A stretch of DNA of 64,000 bases from Azolla caroliniana (GCA_043228905.1 JBHGNT010000011.1:3534001-3598000); one strand, 5' to 3'; shown: positions 22,266 to 32,674, numbered from the stretch's first letter. Notes: generated by a model not told the origin, from the sequence alone. Numbers and translations are program-made.

Positions 22266-23695
22266 ATGTTCGAAGAAAGCCCAATTATGACAAGGCTTAG
22301 TGGGCCACAAGAGCCCCCGGGCGATCAAAGCACATCTCGGCCGAGTCCGAAGATGGATAAAGGGAAGGCGAAAATGCCGGAGTATGAAGACGATCACTTC
22401 GACAACAACGAATCAACTCACTCCCTCGATAGTGAGTTCGAAGGCCTTGAGATTCGGACAAATGGAGTGGAGAACGCCGTAGTATCCGCAAACGAGAAGC
22501 TCCGCCGATCCACCCGTGAAAAGAACCCTGTAAGCCGATTCGGCTACAATGATTATATGGCGTACCATTACGCCTTTATGATGAAGGTAGCAACAGTACG
22601 GGAGCTGGAAACCTTTTCCGAAGCCGCGAAGGACCCGCGATGGATCGAAGCAATGAACGAGGAGATGCGTGCACTACGCAAGAACGAGACATGGGATCTC
22701 GTTCCCCACTCACCGCACAAGAAGGCAATTGGCTGTAGATGGATCTACAAGGTGAAGTATAATGCCGACGGCTCCGTCAACCACTACAAAGCTCGACTCG
22801 TAGCGAAAGGATACGCACAAACACATGGAGTCGACTACGAAGAAACATTTGCCCCGGTGGCAAAGATGACGATTGTGCGGACCGTGATCGCACTTGTAGC
22901 GGCAAAAGGGTGGCACCTCCACCAAATGGACGTCAAGAACGCCTTTCTTCAAGGCGAATTAAATGAGGAGGTGTACATGGTACAACCACCCGGCTTCGAA
23001 TCGCGCGTTCATCCAAAAGCCGTATGCCAACTCAAGAAGCCTCTCTACGGCCTCAAGCAAGCACCACGTGCTTGGCACTAGAAGATTACCTAATATCTTC
23101 ATCAAATCGGCTTTCGAATGTCGAAATCCGACAACTCCCTCTATGTACGACACGACTCTAGAAGCTTAATTGTCATCATCCTATACGTGGATGATCTGGT
23201 CATTGGAGGTGAAGTCTTGTTGACATCAACAAGGTCAAGTCCCTCCTCTCTGGAAAATTCGAGATGACGAACATGAAGGAGCTCCATTACTTCCTTGGCA
23301 TCGAAGTAATTCGGATTCCAACCGGCATTATGATCTCTTAACGGGACTACATCCTCAACTTGTTATACAAGTTCGGGATGACTGAGTGCAAATCGATTGC
23401 TATGCCTCTCGATCGAAACATGAAACTAGATGCTGACTCCAGCATGAACAAGTGCGATCCAACTCAATATCGACAACTAATTGGGAGTCTCATCTATCTC
23501 ACGATCACTCGACCCGACCTTAGCTATCCAGTCGGACTCCTCAGCCAATTCATGCAAAAACCACGCGACATTCACTTGGATTGTGCTAAGCGAGTATTAC
23601 GTTACGTGAACGGCACAATGGATTACGACGTTCTCTACGCATTGGCCACACCAATACGACTCGAAGGGTACACAGACGCGGACTAGGCAGGCTAC
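22266..23695 (+). pseudogene. RLC-2 reverse transcriptase
   Basis: Copia RT in two main pieces. The first, 22266-23081, has [42 protein letters not shown] and [15 protein letters not shown] follows at about 23188-23199 in another frame, and the last piece 23360-23686 has LTITRPDLSYPVG. Stop codons at about 23079, 23338 and 23684 and indels near 23210 disrupt it. Confidence 0.88.
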
Positions 23696-24196
23696 AAAGC
23701 CGATCGACGATCCACCTCCGGATTTGTCTTCTCCCTTGGCAGCGGAGCGATTTCATGGAGTAGCAAGAAGCAACCTATTGTCGCTCTTTCGAGTATGGAG
23801 GCGGAATACAGGGGCGCAACCGTAGCTGCATGTGAAGCTGTATGGCTCAAGAGGATTTTGAAGTATCTGGGCGTTCCCATCAAGGATCTGACTCCCCTTT
23901 ACTGCGACAACATGAGCAGTATTTATCTGGCTCGGAACCTAGTGTTCCATGCACGCACGAAGCATATCGAAGTGCACTATCACTTCATTCAAGAGCGTGT
24001 TCAAGCCGGAGATGTCGACCTTCAACACGTCAATACAAATCTTCAAACGACCGACATCTTCATGAAGGCCCTAGGAGCCGACAAGCTTCGGCAATTCATG
24101 TCAGACCTTGGATTGATAATCCCTGACTTGCCAAGCTTGAGGGGGAGTACAAGTGACAACCGGATACTGTCCGAACTGGGTACGAGCCAAAGCTGA
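23696..24196 (+). pseudogene. RLC-2 RNase H
   Basis: Contains [50 protein letters not shown] and ADIF-like TTDIFMKAL motifs. It runs about 20 codons past the internal polypurine tract at 24136-24146. The typical DADWAG start is interrupted by a TAG near 23683. Confidence 0.85.
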
Positions 24197-24278
24197 CACT
24201 GGAGATCGTTCGAACCGGATACGAGCCGAAGCGGACATCCACCGAAAGGAACCGACCCGAGTTGAGCTTGAGGGGGCG

Positions 24279-24743
24279 TGTTGGGAATCAAGCTCAACAT
24301 AGCACAACATGTGAACACACCTTTTGAGAATCTATGATTACTCAAAGGTCAAGAGTCACACCACTACTCTCTACACATTAACTATGTGTCATAGAATCAT
24401 ATTCTATGACACATAACTAATGAGTTACATATTCCCCATGACTATGAGTCTTCACATTCCCCAAGAGAGAGAGTGATTGTTGTAAAGTTAATGAAGAGAG
24501 AGGGTGACTCTATATAAAGCACCCTCCTCATACTTCATACCAAGTCGGTTGTGACTCCTTGTTATGCTACATTTTGTAAATCTCATTCTACTTGTGAAAT
24601 ATACACCTTCTTCTTGAGTATTCTATTTTCCTATCATTTATCTATCTTGAGTTCTCTTTTCTCTTCACTCTTCTTCTCTCACACATATACGCACATAACA
24701 CACATCTATTCTGCTACACAAGAATCACCATTGATTCTTTAAA
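24279..24743 (+). repeat. RLC-2 3' LTR
   Basis: 465 bp. It starts TGTTGGGAATC and ends TTCTTTAAA, the terminal CA having become AA. It is otherwise nearly identical to the 5' LTR, including the palindrome (24383-24415) and TATA (about 24511). Confidence 0.92.
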
Positions 24744-24874
24744 GAAATCAACCGAGACTCCGTTAGTAGCGGCGAGCGAAAGCAGATTAGACAAAGAAAA
24801 GGGAAGGGCCCCCAGAAGGGCCGCTTTCCCTGGCCCCGTGCGGGGGAGAACTTGCAGTAGAGGGAAGGGTTCCC
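24744..24874 (+). pseudogene. Mitochondrial-type LSU rRNA fragment, 3' part
   Basis: Begins with the target duplication GAAAT and continues GAAATCAACCGAGACTCCG and AGTAGCGGCGAGCGAA, the strongly conserved LSU rRNA stretch that directly follows the sequence interrupted at 13222. It runs to about GGTTCCC, where RLC-1 LTR sequence resumes at AAGGGTGC. The two rRNA parts together span about 356 bp. Confidence 0.88.
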
Positions 24875-25086
24875 AAGGGTGCACATGTGTGAGGATAATA
24901 TAGGTACAAAGGTGTAAGTCCTATATTAAATGTGCTTAGGAGTGGAGGATCTAGAATATCCCACTTAAGTACAAGGTCCTATTTAAGGTGTTATAGTCAA
25001 CACTTCTAACTAGATTCTATCTAGGTAACTACGAAGTTACATGGTTGACTCACTAACTAAACTAAGTTGAGCTTGATCTCTCAACA
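24875..25086 (-). repeat. RLC-1 3' LTR, second part
   Basis: Matches about 29250-29461 of the intact LTR, ending CTCTCAACA. It is the resumption of the LTR begun at 12740. Confidence 0.9.
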
Positions 25087-25099
25087 CGCCCCCTCAAGC

Positions 25100-25460
25100 T
25101 CAAGTGTGAGGTGTTCGACATCCGCTTTGGCTTTCGGTGTTGTCCGGCTTTCGATGTCGGCTTCTATGCAGCTTCTGTCCGGCCTTCGGCTTTCTTTGCC
25201 GTGGCAATCTCGGGTCCTCCCCCTCAAACCGGTGATGAAGGCTTGTAGTGTGTGGGCGAAGGTTGACTACTTCCACCCATCGTGGGTTACGAGCCACTTC
25301 GTTGGAGCTCTTGGGCTCTTGTTCGACCACTACCTTCATCGCGAAGGCATAGTGATGGGCCATGTACTTGTTGTAGCCGAGTTGAGTGATGAGATTCTTC
25401 TCTATAGAAGGGCGTCAAAGTTTTTTGCTCGCCGATGTGAGCGCCTTCTCTACTCCGGGT
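25100..25460 (-). pseudogene. RLC-1 RT remnant with large internal deletion
   Basis: Read on the minus strand, about 25460 to 25265 gives the linker and RT start (GYNKYMAHHYAFAMKV, NEVARNPRWVEVVN). The sequence then jumps directly to the region around the two polypurine tracts (25217-25228 and 25087-25097). RT catalytic motifs and all of RNase H are deleted. Confidence 0.75.
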
Positions 25461-26318
25461 TGTTGGGAGACAGGTCCCTCCGGATGGGAAGGGAGAAGAA
25501 CAGTGCCGACGAACAAACTCGACCGAGGCCGAATCCGGATGAGGAGTACCCGGCTACGGAGAGCCGGATGATACAGGCCCGGTGAGAACCGGAAGAGGAG
25601 TACCCGGCTACGGAGAGCCGGATGGCGCAGACCCGGTATGAACCGGATGAGGAGTACCCGGCTACCGAGAGCCGGATGATACAGGCCCGGTGAGAACCGG
25701 AAGAGGAGTACCCGGCTACGGAGAGCCGGATGGCGCAGACCCGGTATGAACCGGATGAGGAGTACCCGGCTACGGAGAGCCGGATGATACAGGCTCGGTG
25801 AGAACCGGATGAGGAGCACCCGGCTACGGAGAGCCGGATGACGCAGACCCGGTGAGAACCGGAGGAAGAGACATATTCGTAAATATGTTTCTGAGAGCCC
25901 ATCGAGGCTATATTTGTAAATAGCCGAAAAGTCATATTAGTATAAATATGACTTAGGGCAAACTTTTGTTGGTGTGGTTGTCATTTGCTGTTTTGCACGA
26001 GATTGGTGTGCGTAACTGTACAGAGAGAGAGAGAGAGAGAGAAAGAGGTCGTTGCCTCTGTTGTAACCGCCGCCCTGTGGCGAAGATTTGTGATCACGAG
26101 GTCGGTGCCTCAGTGAACTCACTGTTGTATATTCCTACATAGTGACAGTTTGCAGCCTGTGGGCTGCCGTGGTTTTTCCCCTAGTTTGGGGTTTTCCACG
26201 TAAACCTCCTGCGTATTCTCTCCTTCTTTGTGTCGCGTTTTATTTCCCGTTTTTTGTGCATCATTCTAAGCTCGGTAGTGGCCGAGTGTTGCGCATAAGG
26301 AACGTTGGGTTCCCGTCA
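25461..26318 (+). mobile_element. Solo LTR of the RLC-10 family inside RLC-1
   Basis: 858-bp LTR (TGTTGGGAGACAGG...CCCGTCA) flanked by CGGGT at 25456-25460 and TGGGT at 26319-26323, a 5-bp target duplication with one mismatch. The 3' half aligns with the split LTR of RLC-10 (54723-55146 and 61763-61907): ATTTGTAAATA, TATAAATATGACTTAGGG, CCGTGGTTTTTCCCCTA, GTGGCCGAG. RLC-1 integrase-RT linker sequence continues on both sides. There is no internal region, as expected from LTR-LTR recombination. Confidence 0.88.
25531..25866. repeat. 54-bp tandem repeat in the solo LTR, 6 copies
   Basis: GGAGTACCC (GGAGCACCC in the last copy) occurs at 25543, 25597, 25651, 25705, 25759 and 25813, an exact 54-bp period. 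Units alternate between two versions, GATACAGGC(C/T)CGG and GGCGCAGACCCGG, giving a 108-bp higher-order period. The related LTR at 54723 has essentially a single unit. The repeat length is a multiple of three, which is why a long repetitive minus-strand frame appears here. That frame is not a gene. Confidence 0.9.
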
Positions 26319-26725
26319 TGGGTGTCCGCATGATGGGTACACCAAACTCACTGTCTAGTGAGGGAGCCGACACATCTGAATCACTGTCGTCGGGGTGATC
26401 GACTTCGTATTCAAGCATCTTAACTTTGCCTTTGTTCAAGTTCGTACTTGGCCGCGACGTGCTTGGGTCGCGTGGGGGCTCTTGTGGCCCACTAGGCTTT
26501 GCCGTAATCGGACTTTCTTCGAACATGTGTTCGAAGCGATCTCCATCTTCTACCTCTAGTTCGGCGGATTCCAGGTTGAGCGGAGTCGGAGTTGAAGTTG
26601 TCTCTGGTGCGTACCAAGATGCGGACTCGTCGAAGACTACATCTCGACTTACCCGAACCGCTCAGGTAGAAGGGTTGTAGCACTTGTATGCCTTCTTCTC
26701 GGATGAGTATCCTATGAGGATACAT
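26266..26725 (-). pseudogene. RLC-1 integrase-RT linker region
   Basis: Corresponds to the post-integrase hydrophilic linker of RLC-2 (MFEESPI..KPSGPQEPP, then an acidic stretch). Frameshifts divide it into two frames (26492-26725 and 26319-26526). The codons below 26319 belong to the solo LTR. Confidence 0.7.
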
Positions 26726-27465
26726 TCCTCCGACTTCGCGTCGGGCTTTTGTCGTTGTTCGTTCGGGATGTGTACATTCGCAATGCTTCCGAACACCTTG
26801 AGGTGCGATAGGATAGGCTTCCTTCCGACGAGGAGCTCGTATGGAGTTAGCTCATGCACTCCATTAGTGGTGCATCAATTCATGAGATAGACGGTCGTGG
26901 ATACCACTTTAGCCCAATAGAAATTCAGCATGTGCTTCTCATGCATCATGGCGCGTGCTACCTCAAGTATTTGCCGATTCTTCCTTTCCGCAACTCCATT
27001 TTGTTCGGGTGTGTGTCGGCATGAGAATTCTCTAGGAATGCCTTCACTTTGGAGGTAGGAGGTGAATTCGTTGGAGAAGTACTCCTTGCCTCCATCTGAT
27101 TGTAGGCATCGAATGTGCCGATCGGTTTCTTTCTCGACTTGGCCCTTGAGCTTTTGGAAGTGGGAGAGCACTTTGCTTTTCTTCTTCATCGGGTAGATCC
27201 ACGTGTAATGCGAGTAGTTGTTGATGAAGGTTACATAATATCGGCATCCGCCGATCGTCGACGTTTGAGCTGGTCCCCATACATCCGAGTGTATGACGTC
27301 GCAGAGGCCTTTGCTTGCGGAGCTCTCCTTCGGGAATGGGAGTCGATGTTGTTTGCCGAGTTGACACGCTTCGCATACTCGAATGTCGGAAGTCCGATGA
27401 CGACTCCCTTTGTTTGCATAGCTCAAAGTCGTTGGAGGTTTATGTGGCCGATTCCCTTGTGCCAC
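26662..27465 (-). pseudogene. RLC-1 integrase
   Basis: The frame 26875-27465 has CEACQLGKQHRLPFP, HSDVWGPAQ, a YHYTW-like strand, QSDGGKEYFS and EQNGVAERKN, with D, D and E present. It ends at a stop after VYLMN, and the remaining conserved tail (ELTPYELLVGRKP, CILIGYS) lies in 26662-26859. Confidence 0.85.
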
Positions 27466-28203
27466 AACTCGATTCTTGTCTCGGTTTTGAGACTTTTAGT
27501 GTACATTGCCGATTTCATCTCGTTCGAATGGAGGATGAACATTCGACCATCTCTCCGCCCCTTAGCTATGAGTCGACCATCTTTCTCGATGAAGCATCCT
27601 TCGTTGTTGAACTGGACTTGCATGCCTTGCTCCATGATTTGGCCGACGGAGACCAAATGCTTCGTTATTGTGGGCACATGCAAGACATTCTTGATGTAAG
27701 TTTGCTCGCCTTCTTTCCCGAATGGGACATTGCCGATGTGCCGAATGGGATGTGTGGTGTCGTCTCCCGTCTCTATGTAGCCGGGTCGATCCGGTGTACG
27801 CAAGTCATTGAATCACTCTTTGTGGGATGTCATGTGATGTGAGGCGCCGAAATCGACGAACCACACGTCTTCCAAATTGGAGGTGCTCGCGGAGTCGGAG
27901 GCCGTGATAGAGTTCGCTCTATGCCTCATTACGAATAGTCTGCCGTAGTCGTCGTATTCGGAGTTGGTGGCGTAGTTTGTGAGTTGTCGACTTGTTGAAG
28001 CCGACTCACTTCTCTTTTTCCGACATTCCACTTTGTAGTGGCCGATTTTGTCGCAATAATCGCAAGGTGCAGGCCTCGTTTGCCAACCATGTTTGGCATG
28101 GAAGCTCCCCCTTCTTCCGAAGGTTCCTTGATGGCTTCCGTGAAGGTTTCAGTTCCTTTCGTGTGATGGGCCGAATTGGCCTCTTCTACCGCCGTGACCT
28201 CGT
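27423..28203 (-). pseudogene. RLC-1 gag C-terminus, protease and pre-integrase
   Basis: Includes a Gag tail with a degraded CCHC motif (around 28010-28070), the protease segment VWFVDFGASHHMTSHKE with the active-site DSG changed to DFG, and VETGDDTTHPIRHI...NVLHVPTITKHLVSVGQI. The changed protease triplet and the frameshifts make it inactive. Confidence 0.82.
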
Positions 28204-28833
28204 TCTCGGCCACCATTAAAACTTGAGAAGAACATTTGTCCTTCCGACGTCTTCGTATTGGTTCAAACGTGGTTCTCTTTAACCATTAGCATTGATTGAG
28301 GTCGAAGAATGAAGGAGGGTTTTCCCTCGCCAAGATTGCCGTCCTCAACGAGTCGAATCGTTGTGCAAGGCCGCCCAAGAATACTTGAACCATCTCGTCT
28401 TTGTCGACATTTATTTTGATGGAGCCAAGCGAGTTGCAAATGCTCTTGATCTTGGTGGTGTAGTTTGACACGGACATGTCTTTTTGCCGAATGTTGTTCA
28501 ATTCTTGTCGGAGTGAAGCTTTCGAGCGGTTGTGTTGGCGGCGAACATTTTCTTTAAGTTCTACCATGCCTCTTTGGGCGTCTGGGCGTCTCGAATGTGG
28601 CTAAGCATGTGGTCGTGGACACATGTCGCCAAGCAATACATGACTCGACTCATCGCTTGCTCCCATGTTGTGTAGTCAACGTTCTTTGAGTCGGGTCGAT
28701 TTTCTTGTGCGTTGTTGATGTAGCTCCAATCTCCTTGGCCGACAAGGTATTGGGTCATCTTGTACTCCCAAGATGAATAATTGCTCCGGTCTAGCTTTTC
28801 ACTAGGGAGTGAGCTACCCATTTGTGTGTTCAT
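28204..28833 (-). pseudogene. RLC-1 gag
   Basis: ATG at 28831-28833 begins MNTQMGSSLPSEKLDRSNYSSWEYK, nearly the same start as RLC-2 gag. After KEAW near 28561 a frameshift moves the rest (RQELNNIRQKDMSVSNY, DKDEMVQVFLGGL) into another frame, and a stop follows at about 28286. Confidence 0.85.
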
Positions 28834-28976
28834 GTTAATTAGTGTCTTCTCTTTTTGCTTTTCTTCTTTCGATAACGTATACGTGCTACGTAGCGGATAA
28901 CCGGAATTTGTCGTTAGCATTTCGAACACACAATTATGAAGAGGCAAATGGGCTTAGTGGATGTGCTAAACCACAT

Positions 28977-28988
28977 GCTCTGATACCA
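28977..28988 (-). other. RLC-1 primer-binding site
   Basis: On the minus strand TGGTATCAGAGC directly follows the 5' LTR, complementary to the 3' end of initiator tRNA-Met as in most plant copia elements. Confidence 0.85.
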
Positions 28989-29093
28989 TGTTAAGAATTA
29001 GGTAAGTAATTAAGCAAGGGTTAATTAGTATCTAATTATGTGATTAGTTGATAAGTGAAAGTTTAAGTGATATATGTGTGTATGTGTGTGAGA

Positions 29094-29135
<42 letters not shown>

Positions 29136-29461
29136 GTTGACACTTATAAACAACACAAGATGGGGTATGAGTAACTATATGTTAAATTAACATCCACATC
29201 ATCAAATACAAAAATACCTACAATGAGGTATATATAGATCTCATGTGTAAGGGTGCTTATGTGTGAGGATAATATAGGTACAAAGGTGTAAGTCCTATAT
29301 TAAATGTACTTAGGAGTGGAGGATCTAGAATATCCCACTTAAGTACAAGGTCCTATTTAAGGCGTTATAGTCAACACTTCTAAACTAGATTCTATCTAGG
29401 TAACTACAAAGTTACATGGTTGACTAACTAACTAAACTAAGTTGAGCTTGATCTCTCAACA
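28989..29461 (-). repeat. RLC-1 5' LTR (intact)
   Basis: 473 bp, TGTTAAGAATT...CTCTCAACA on the plus strand, with a GA run at 29097-29132 and a minus-strand TTTATAAG box near 29140. Other copies of this LTR family in the window are 12740-12992 with 24875-25086, and 63560-64000. Confidence 0.92.
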
Positions 29462-29601
29462 ATGGGAATGGTTCTTATATGATAAGACGAAAGGCACAAG
29501 ATGATGAGAAGAGACTCAAGGTTTTCACATAATGGGAATGGTTCTTATATGATAAGACGAAAGGCATGAGATGATGAGAAGAGACTCAAGGTGTTCAATG
29601 A
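29462..29601. repeat. 70-bp tandem duplication at the RLC-1 target site
   Basis: ATGGGAATGGTTCTTATATG starts at 29462 and again at 29532, and the two units differ at a few bases. The left flank of RLC-1 (ACACATAATGGG before 12740) resembles the junction between these units. The element therefore probably entered a short tandem array. Confidence 0.8.
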
Positions 29602-31169
29602 CAAGCATGTTGGCAAGAAATCATCACTTCATTACATGATCCACCTAGAAGATGTATCAAAACTACACTTTTATCAAATGATTAAGAAACATCAATTCAA
29701 TACATACTCTCATCAAGTTTAACATGGATCACATATATACATGTTTTCATGTAGTTTTATCAAATGATTCAGCATTGATCATTGATCACACATGTTTTCT
29801 TGTACCTCATTTTTGTGGGATACCACCATTTGTATGGCTAGCAAAGTGGCACACTCTCACTTTGTTAGCCATACAATTTCTTCTTTACGAATTGAGTAAA
29901 GAGATGCAACCTTGTTTTACTCATCTCCCCAAGCAAATGTTTCCCCCCGAAATCATCAATGGTTAAAACAAAACACAGATATAAGGGGCATTGGTTTGAT
30001 AAGCCAAATTCAAGTATAAGAGATGCTAATATGATGAACAAAATGTTGAATGTTCAAATCTATATAATATAACAAATCATAGAATTGCATAACAATACCA
30101 TGAAATATTCAATTCCCCAAAAAGCTCTGGTTAGGTATCATACCATCACATAACCCAAATAATGCACAATGTATATCTTAGATGTAATCATTCACAATCA
30201 ATAAATTGTTTCACCAAAACATTACATTTTCGCTGAATGGAAGCATTCAGGGTTAACATAACACTCAAAAATCTTCAAGTGGCCCACTCAAAAAGAAACC
30301 TAGTAAGGTGAAATGCAGCTGCTCAAGCATAGTATGTTCATACAAATTTACAATCCTTTTGTTAATCTTTCCCAATTTCTCCTTTGCTTTGGACAGAATC
30401 CTATCACTAGTAACTAACACGGTATAATCTATTGATAATCACATAGATGCATGACAGTTATGGCTTTCTAAGCAAAGATCTGATGTTATATTGAGAACCT
30501 GAAATATGTGCTGATATTTTGAGAATCCAATTAAGTAAATCTATGGGTACTTGGGACCTTAAGCATTGACTGTTTCATACAATTTACTTAAACTCTTCAT
30601 GGTTACCTGTGACTTTTTTCCGGTGTCAACTCTTCACATGTTACCTGCAAACAAGGATGCCCTAATTTATTGGTTGTCCTAGCATACCTAGGTCTTCTCC
30701 TTTGTAAAATCTTAATTTTACATAGCTAAATCTCTATACCTATCTTCACCAATGTTTCAAAATAAAGATCCAAGATGCACCAATACTATCAACTGATGCA
30801 GGATTTTAGTACCAACAAACGCATACTTCTGGAACTAGATCTATGCTTAGACCATCTCTTTATCTCATCAATATCACTGCTTAAGGCAGTTTGAATTATT
30901 ACCAGCCAGCTGGGCCTTACTTCTAACTGCAAACATTCTTGGGAAGTTCTCTTAATTGATCTAGTGCCACTTTTCTGTTATTAGACAAGACAACCCTTGT
31001 AATCTAAAATTTTGAATTGGAGGCATATCAATTTCTTACTTCTTATCCTTGGCCACTTGAATCCAAACCATTGAGCCAATAGTCACCAACCTTTGAACTA
31101 TGTAACTATGCAGATATTATCTCATCCAAGTTCAATCATCTTCATCCACATCACAAATTCCGAACAATG

Positions 31170-31400
31170 TTATACCTTTATCTGAGCTCAATTGCCTTCA
31201 TCAACACCAAAAATTCCAAACATTATTATGCCTTTCAAAACAAGCATATTTATCTGAGCTCAATTACCTTCATACACACCACAAATTCCAAAACTCGTTA
31301 TGTCTTTCCAAACGAGGATATTTATATGACTCCAATTACCTTCATCCACACCATAAATTCCAAACGTCATTATGCCTTTCAAAACAAGGACCTTAAGTGC
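31170..31400. repeat. Tandem repeat, ~72-bp unit, 3 copies
   Basis: CTGAGCTCAATT (or TGACTCCAATT) recurs at 31182, 31254 and about 31327. Each is followed by CCTTCAT, ACACCA, AAATTCCAAA and ATGCCTTTC or ATGTCTTTC. The copies are diverged by roughly 10-20 percent, so the array is old. Confidence 0.8.
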
Positions 31401-31990
31401 AAAGTGGCAGGCAACTAAAGAAATTTCATATAGAATTGTGCATACATCCAAATGGGTGATTCTTTTAGGACACTAAGCTGGGATCTATATTGATGCATCT
31501 GCTAAGATATGATTGTGGGTAGAAGAAGGTGCCCTTTTATATCCGCACCCTTAAGATGATGACGGAAAAAGGATGCAAAGCACCTTGGCTCAGCGATTAT
31601 CCTTCAACAGAAATTCATTTTGGGCTATATTTGCCTGTCCCACCAGAAAAAAACACTTACTGACCTTGTTTTTGCAGTTATAATTACTCGATTATCACAT
31701 TTGTTTTGCTAATCCTTTAAGTATATTCTAGAGTGATTTCCCTAATTAAAAAGTACAAAGAGAACATAAAAAAAGGACGCCGAGGAATTCTTGCAAGAAA
31801 AGAAAAGAAACCAGAATGACGCAATGTTGTAGACCCCAGGGATTCTTCGGGTACAAAGAAAACACAGAAACTTAAAACCTAGAAATTCTTATAGTGAGGG
31901 AGAAAATCAGGAAAAAAACAATGTTGCCAAGGCACATTAGACATGATTAGAGAGAGAGAAAAAAAGAAACCCAATAAAACAATGTAGCCT

Positions 31991-32029
31991 ACCCTAGAAA
32001 TTCTTACAGTAAAAAAGAATTTCTAGGGT
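31991..32029. repeat. Perfect 15-bp inverted repeat
   Basis: ACCCTAGAAATTCTT and its exact complement are separated by about 9 nt. Related degenerate copies (TAGACCCCAGGGATTCTT, TACCCTAACAATTCTTG) lie within 200 bp on each side, so it looks like an inverted unit of a small diverged repeat family. Confidence 0.7.
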
Positions 32030-32220
32030 TGTAGTCTACCCTAACAATTCTTGCAGAAAATGGATAACAAAGAACACAGAGAGGGATCTCATCACTATTC
32101 AAGTGTGATCCTTGCAACGGAAAACAATACCTTTCTTCCATGCGATGGAAATCTAAGATTCCATATCCATGTCTGCCTGATTACACACACCATCAAGTGA
32201 ATTGATGGAAGGAGTTTTCA

Positions 32221-32300
32221 CACTTGAACCAAGACATGGTAAGGTTTGGATTTGTTTACATGGAGGTATAGGGTTCGAATCCTGCCCTGTGCATGTAATG
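32221..32300 (+). repeat. Possible tRNA-derived SINE remnant
   Basis: GGTTCGAATCC at 32272-32282 is a perfect RNA polymerase III B box. It is followed by CTGCCCTGTG and an AT-rich tail with ATG/TAT repeats. A convincing A box upstream is not clear, so the SINE assignment is tentative. Confidence 0.4.
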
Positions 32301-32388
32301 TATATTTTATGGACGATAAAAATTCTAATTCTCATGAACATGATGGATAATGGTGCCCAACACTGACTCGGACTAGTGACTCGTGACT

Positions 32389-32476
32389 CAGATTCGGATT
32401 GACGCACTCTCCATTAGCCATGATCATCTCGAGTCCTTTGCGGTACCGCTCAATTTCACATGCACACTTGTAACTT
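32389..32476. repeat. 88-bp direct repeat, copy 1
   Basis: Nearly identical to 32675-32762, through CATGATCATCTCGAGTCC and GGTACCGCTCA. The two copies bracket a copia RT scrap. Confidence 0.9.
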
Positions 32477-32544
32477 GGTCGATCCGAATCACCAGACTTA
32501 GACTTGTAACTCATGACTTGAGACCTTCAGTCAGGTTGACACAC

Positions 32545-32674
32545 TCATACTACAGTGGATGTAATACGGGGTCGACTACGACAAGATATCTCACCAGTAG
32601 TCAAGATGACCACCTTCCGACGCTTACTAGGAGTTGTGGCGACAGAAGACCTAGAGCTAGAGCAGCTGGATGTA
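32545..32674 (+). pseudogene. Captured copia RT fragment
   Basis: Translates with minor frame slips to VDYDKISPVVKMTTFRRLLGVVATEDLELEQLDV, the same stretch that RLC-5 carries at about 49325-49460 on the minus strand. Only about 130 bp are present, with no LTR or primer site. It lies between the two 88-bp direct repeats. Confidence 0.85.

Larger units (their letters stand above)
13223..24743 (+). mobile_element. RLC-2: Ty1/copia retrotransposon inserted in the rRNA fragment
   Basis: Plus-strand copia element with LTRs at 13223-13685 and 24279-24743 and a perfect target duplication GAAAT at 13218-13222 and 24744-24748. Both copies of the duplication belong to the rRNA sequence. The primer site TGGTATCAGAGC follows the 5' LTR at 13686, and the terminal polypurine tract TTGAGGGGGCG precedes the 3' LTR at about 24269. 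Its gag is split by RLC-3 (14444-20515). Domain order after rejoining is gag, zinc knuckle, protease, integrase, RT, RNase H. Several stops and frameshifts make it non-functional. The LTRs differ by about 4 substitutions and one 2-bp indel. Confidence 0.92.
12740..29461 (-). mobile_element. RLC-1: Ty1/copia retrotransposon, host of the nested stack
   Basis: A copia element read on the minus strand and flanked by a perfect 5-bp target-site duplication, ATGGG at 12735-12739 and 29462-29466. Its right LTR (5' LTR) is whole at 28989-29461. Its left LTR (3' LTR) is split, with 12740-12992 and 24875-25086 separated by an rRNA fragment and a second retrotransposon. The primer site TGGTATCAGAGC (initiator tRNA-Met) lies at 28977-28988 and the polypurine tract at 25087-25097. 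The gag, protease and integrase regions are frameshifted, and most of RT and RNase H is deleted, so the element is dead. LTR halves differ by about 12 substitutions over roughly 420 bp by eye. Confidence 0.9.

Noticed and set aside
12993-24874. Functional rRNA gene
   Set aside because: Only the first few hundred bases of LSU rRNA are present, split by an 11.5-kb retrotransposon and embedded in an LTR.
25531-25866. Regular direct repeats as a CRISPR-like array
   Set aside because: The units are contiguous, with no unique spacers, and lie in a plant LTR.
25450-25935. 161-codon repetitive minus-strand frame
   Set aside because: It is produced by the 54-bp repeat, whose length is a multiple of three, inside a solo LTR. 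No family match and no promoter of its own.
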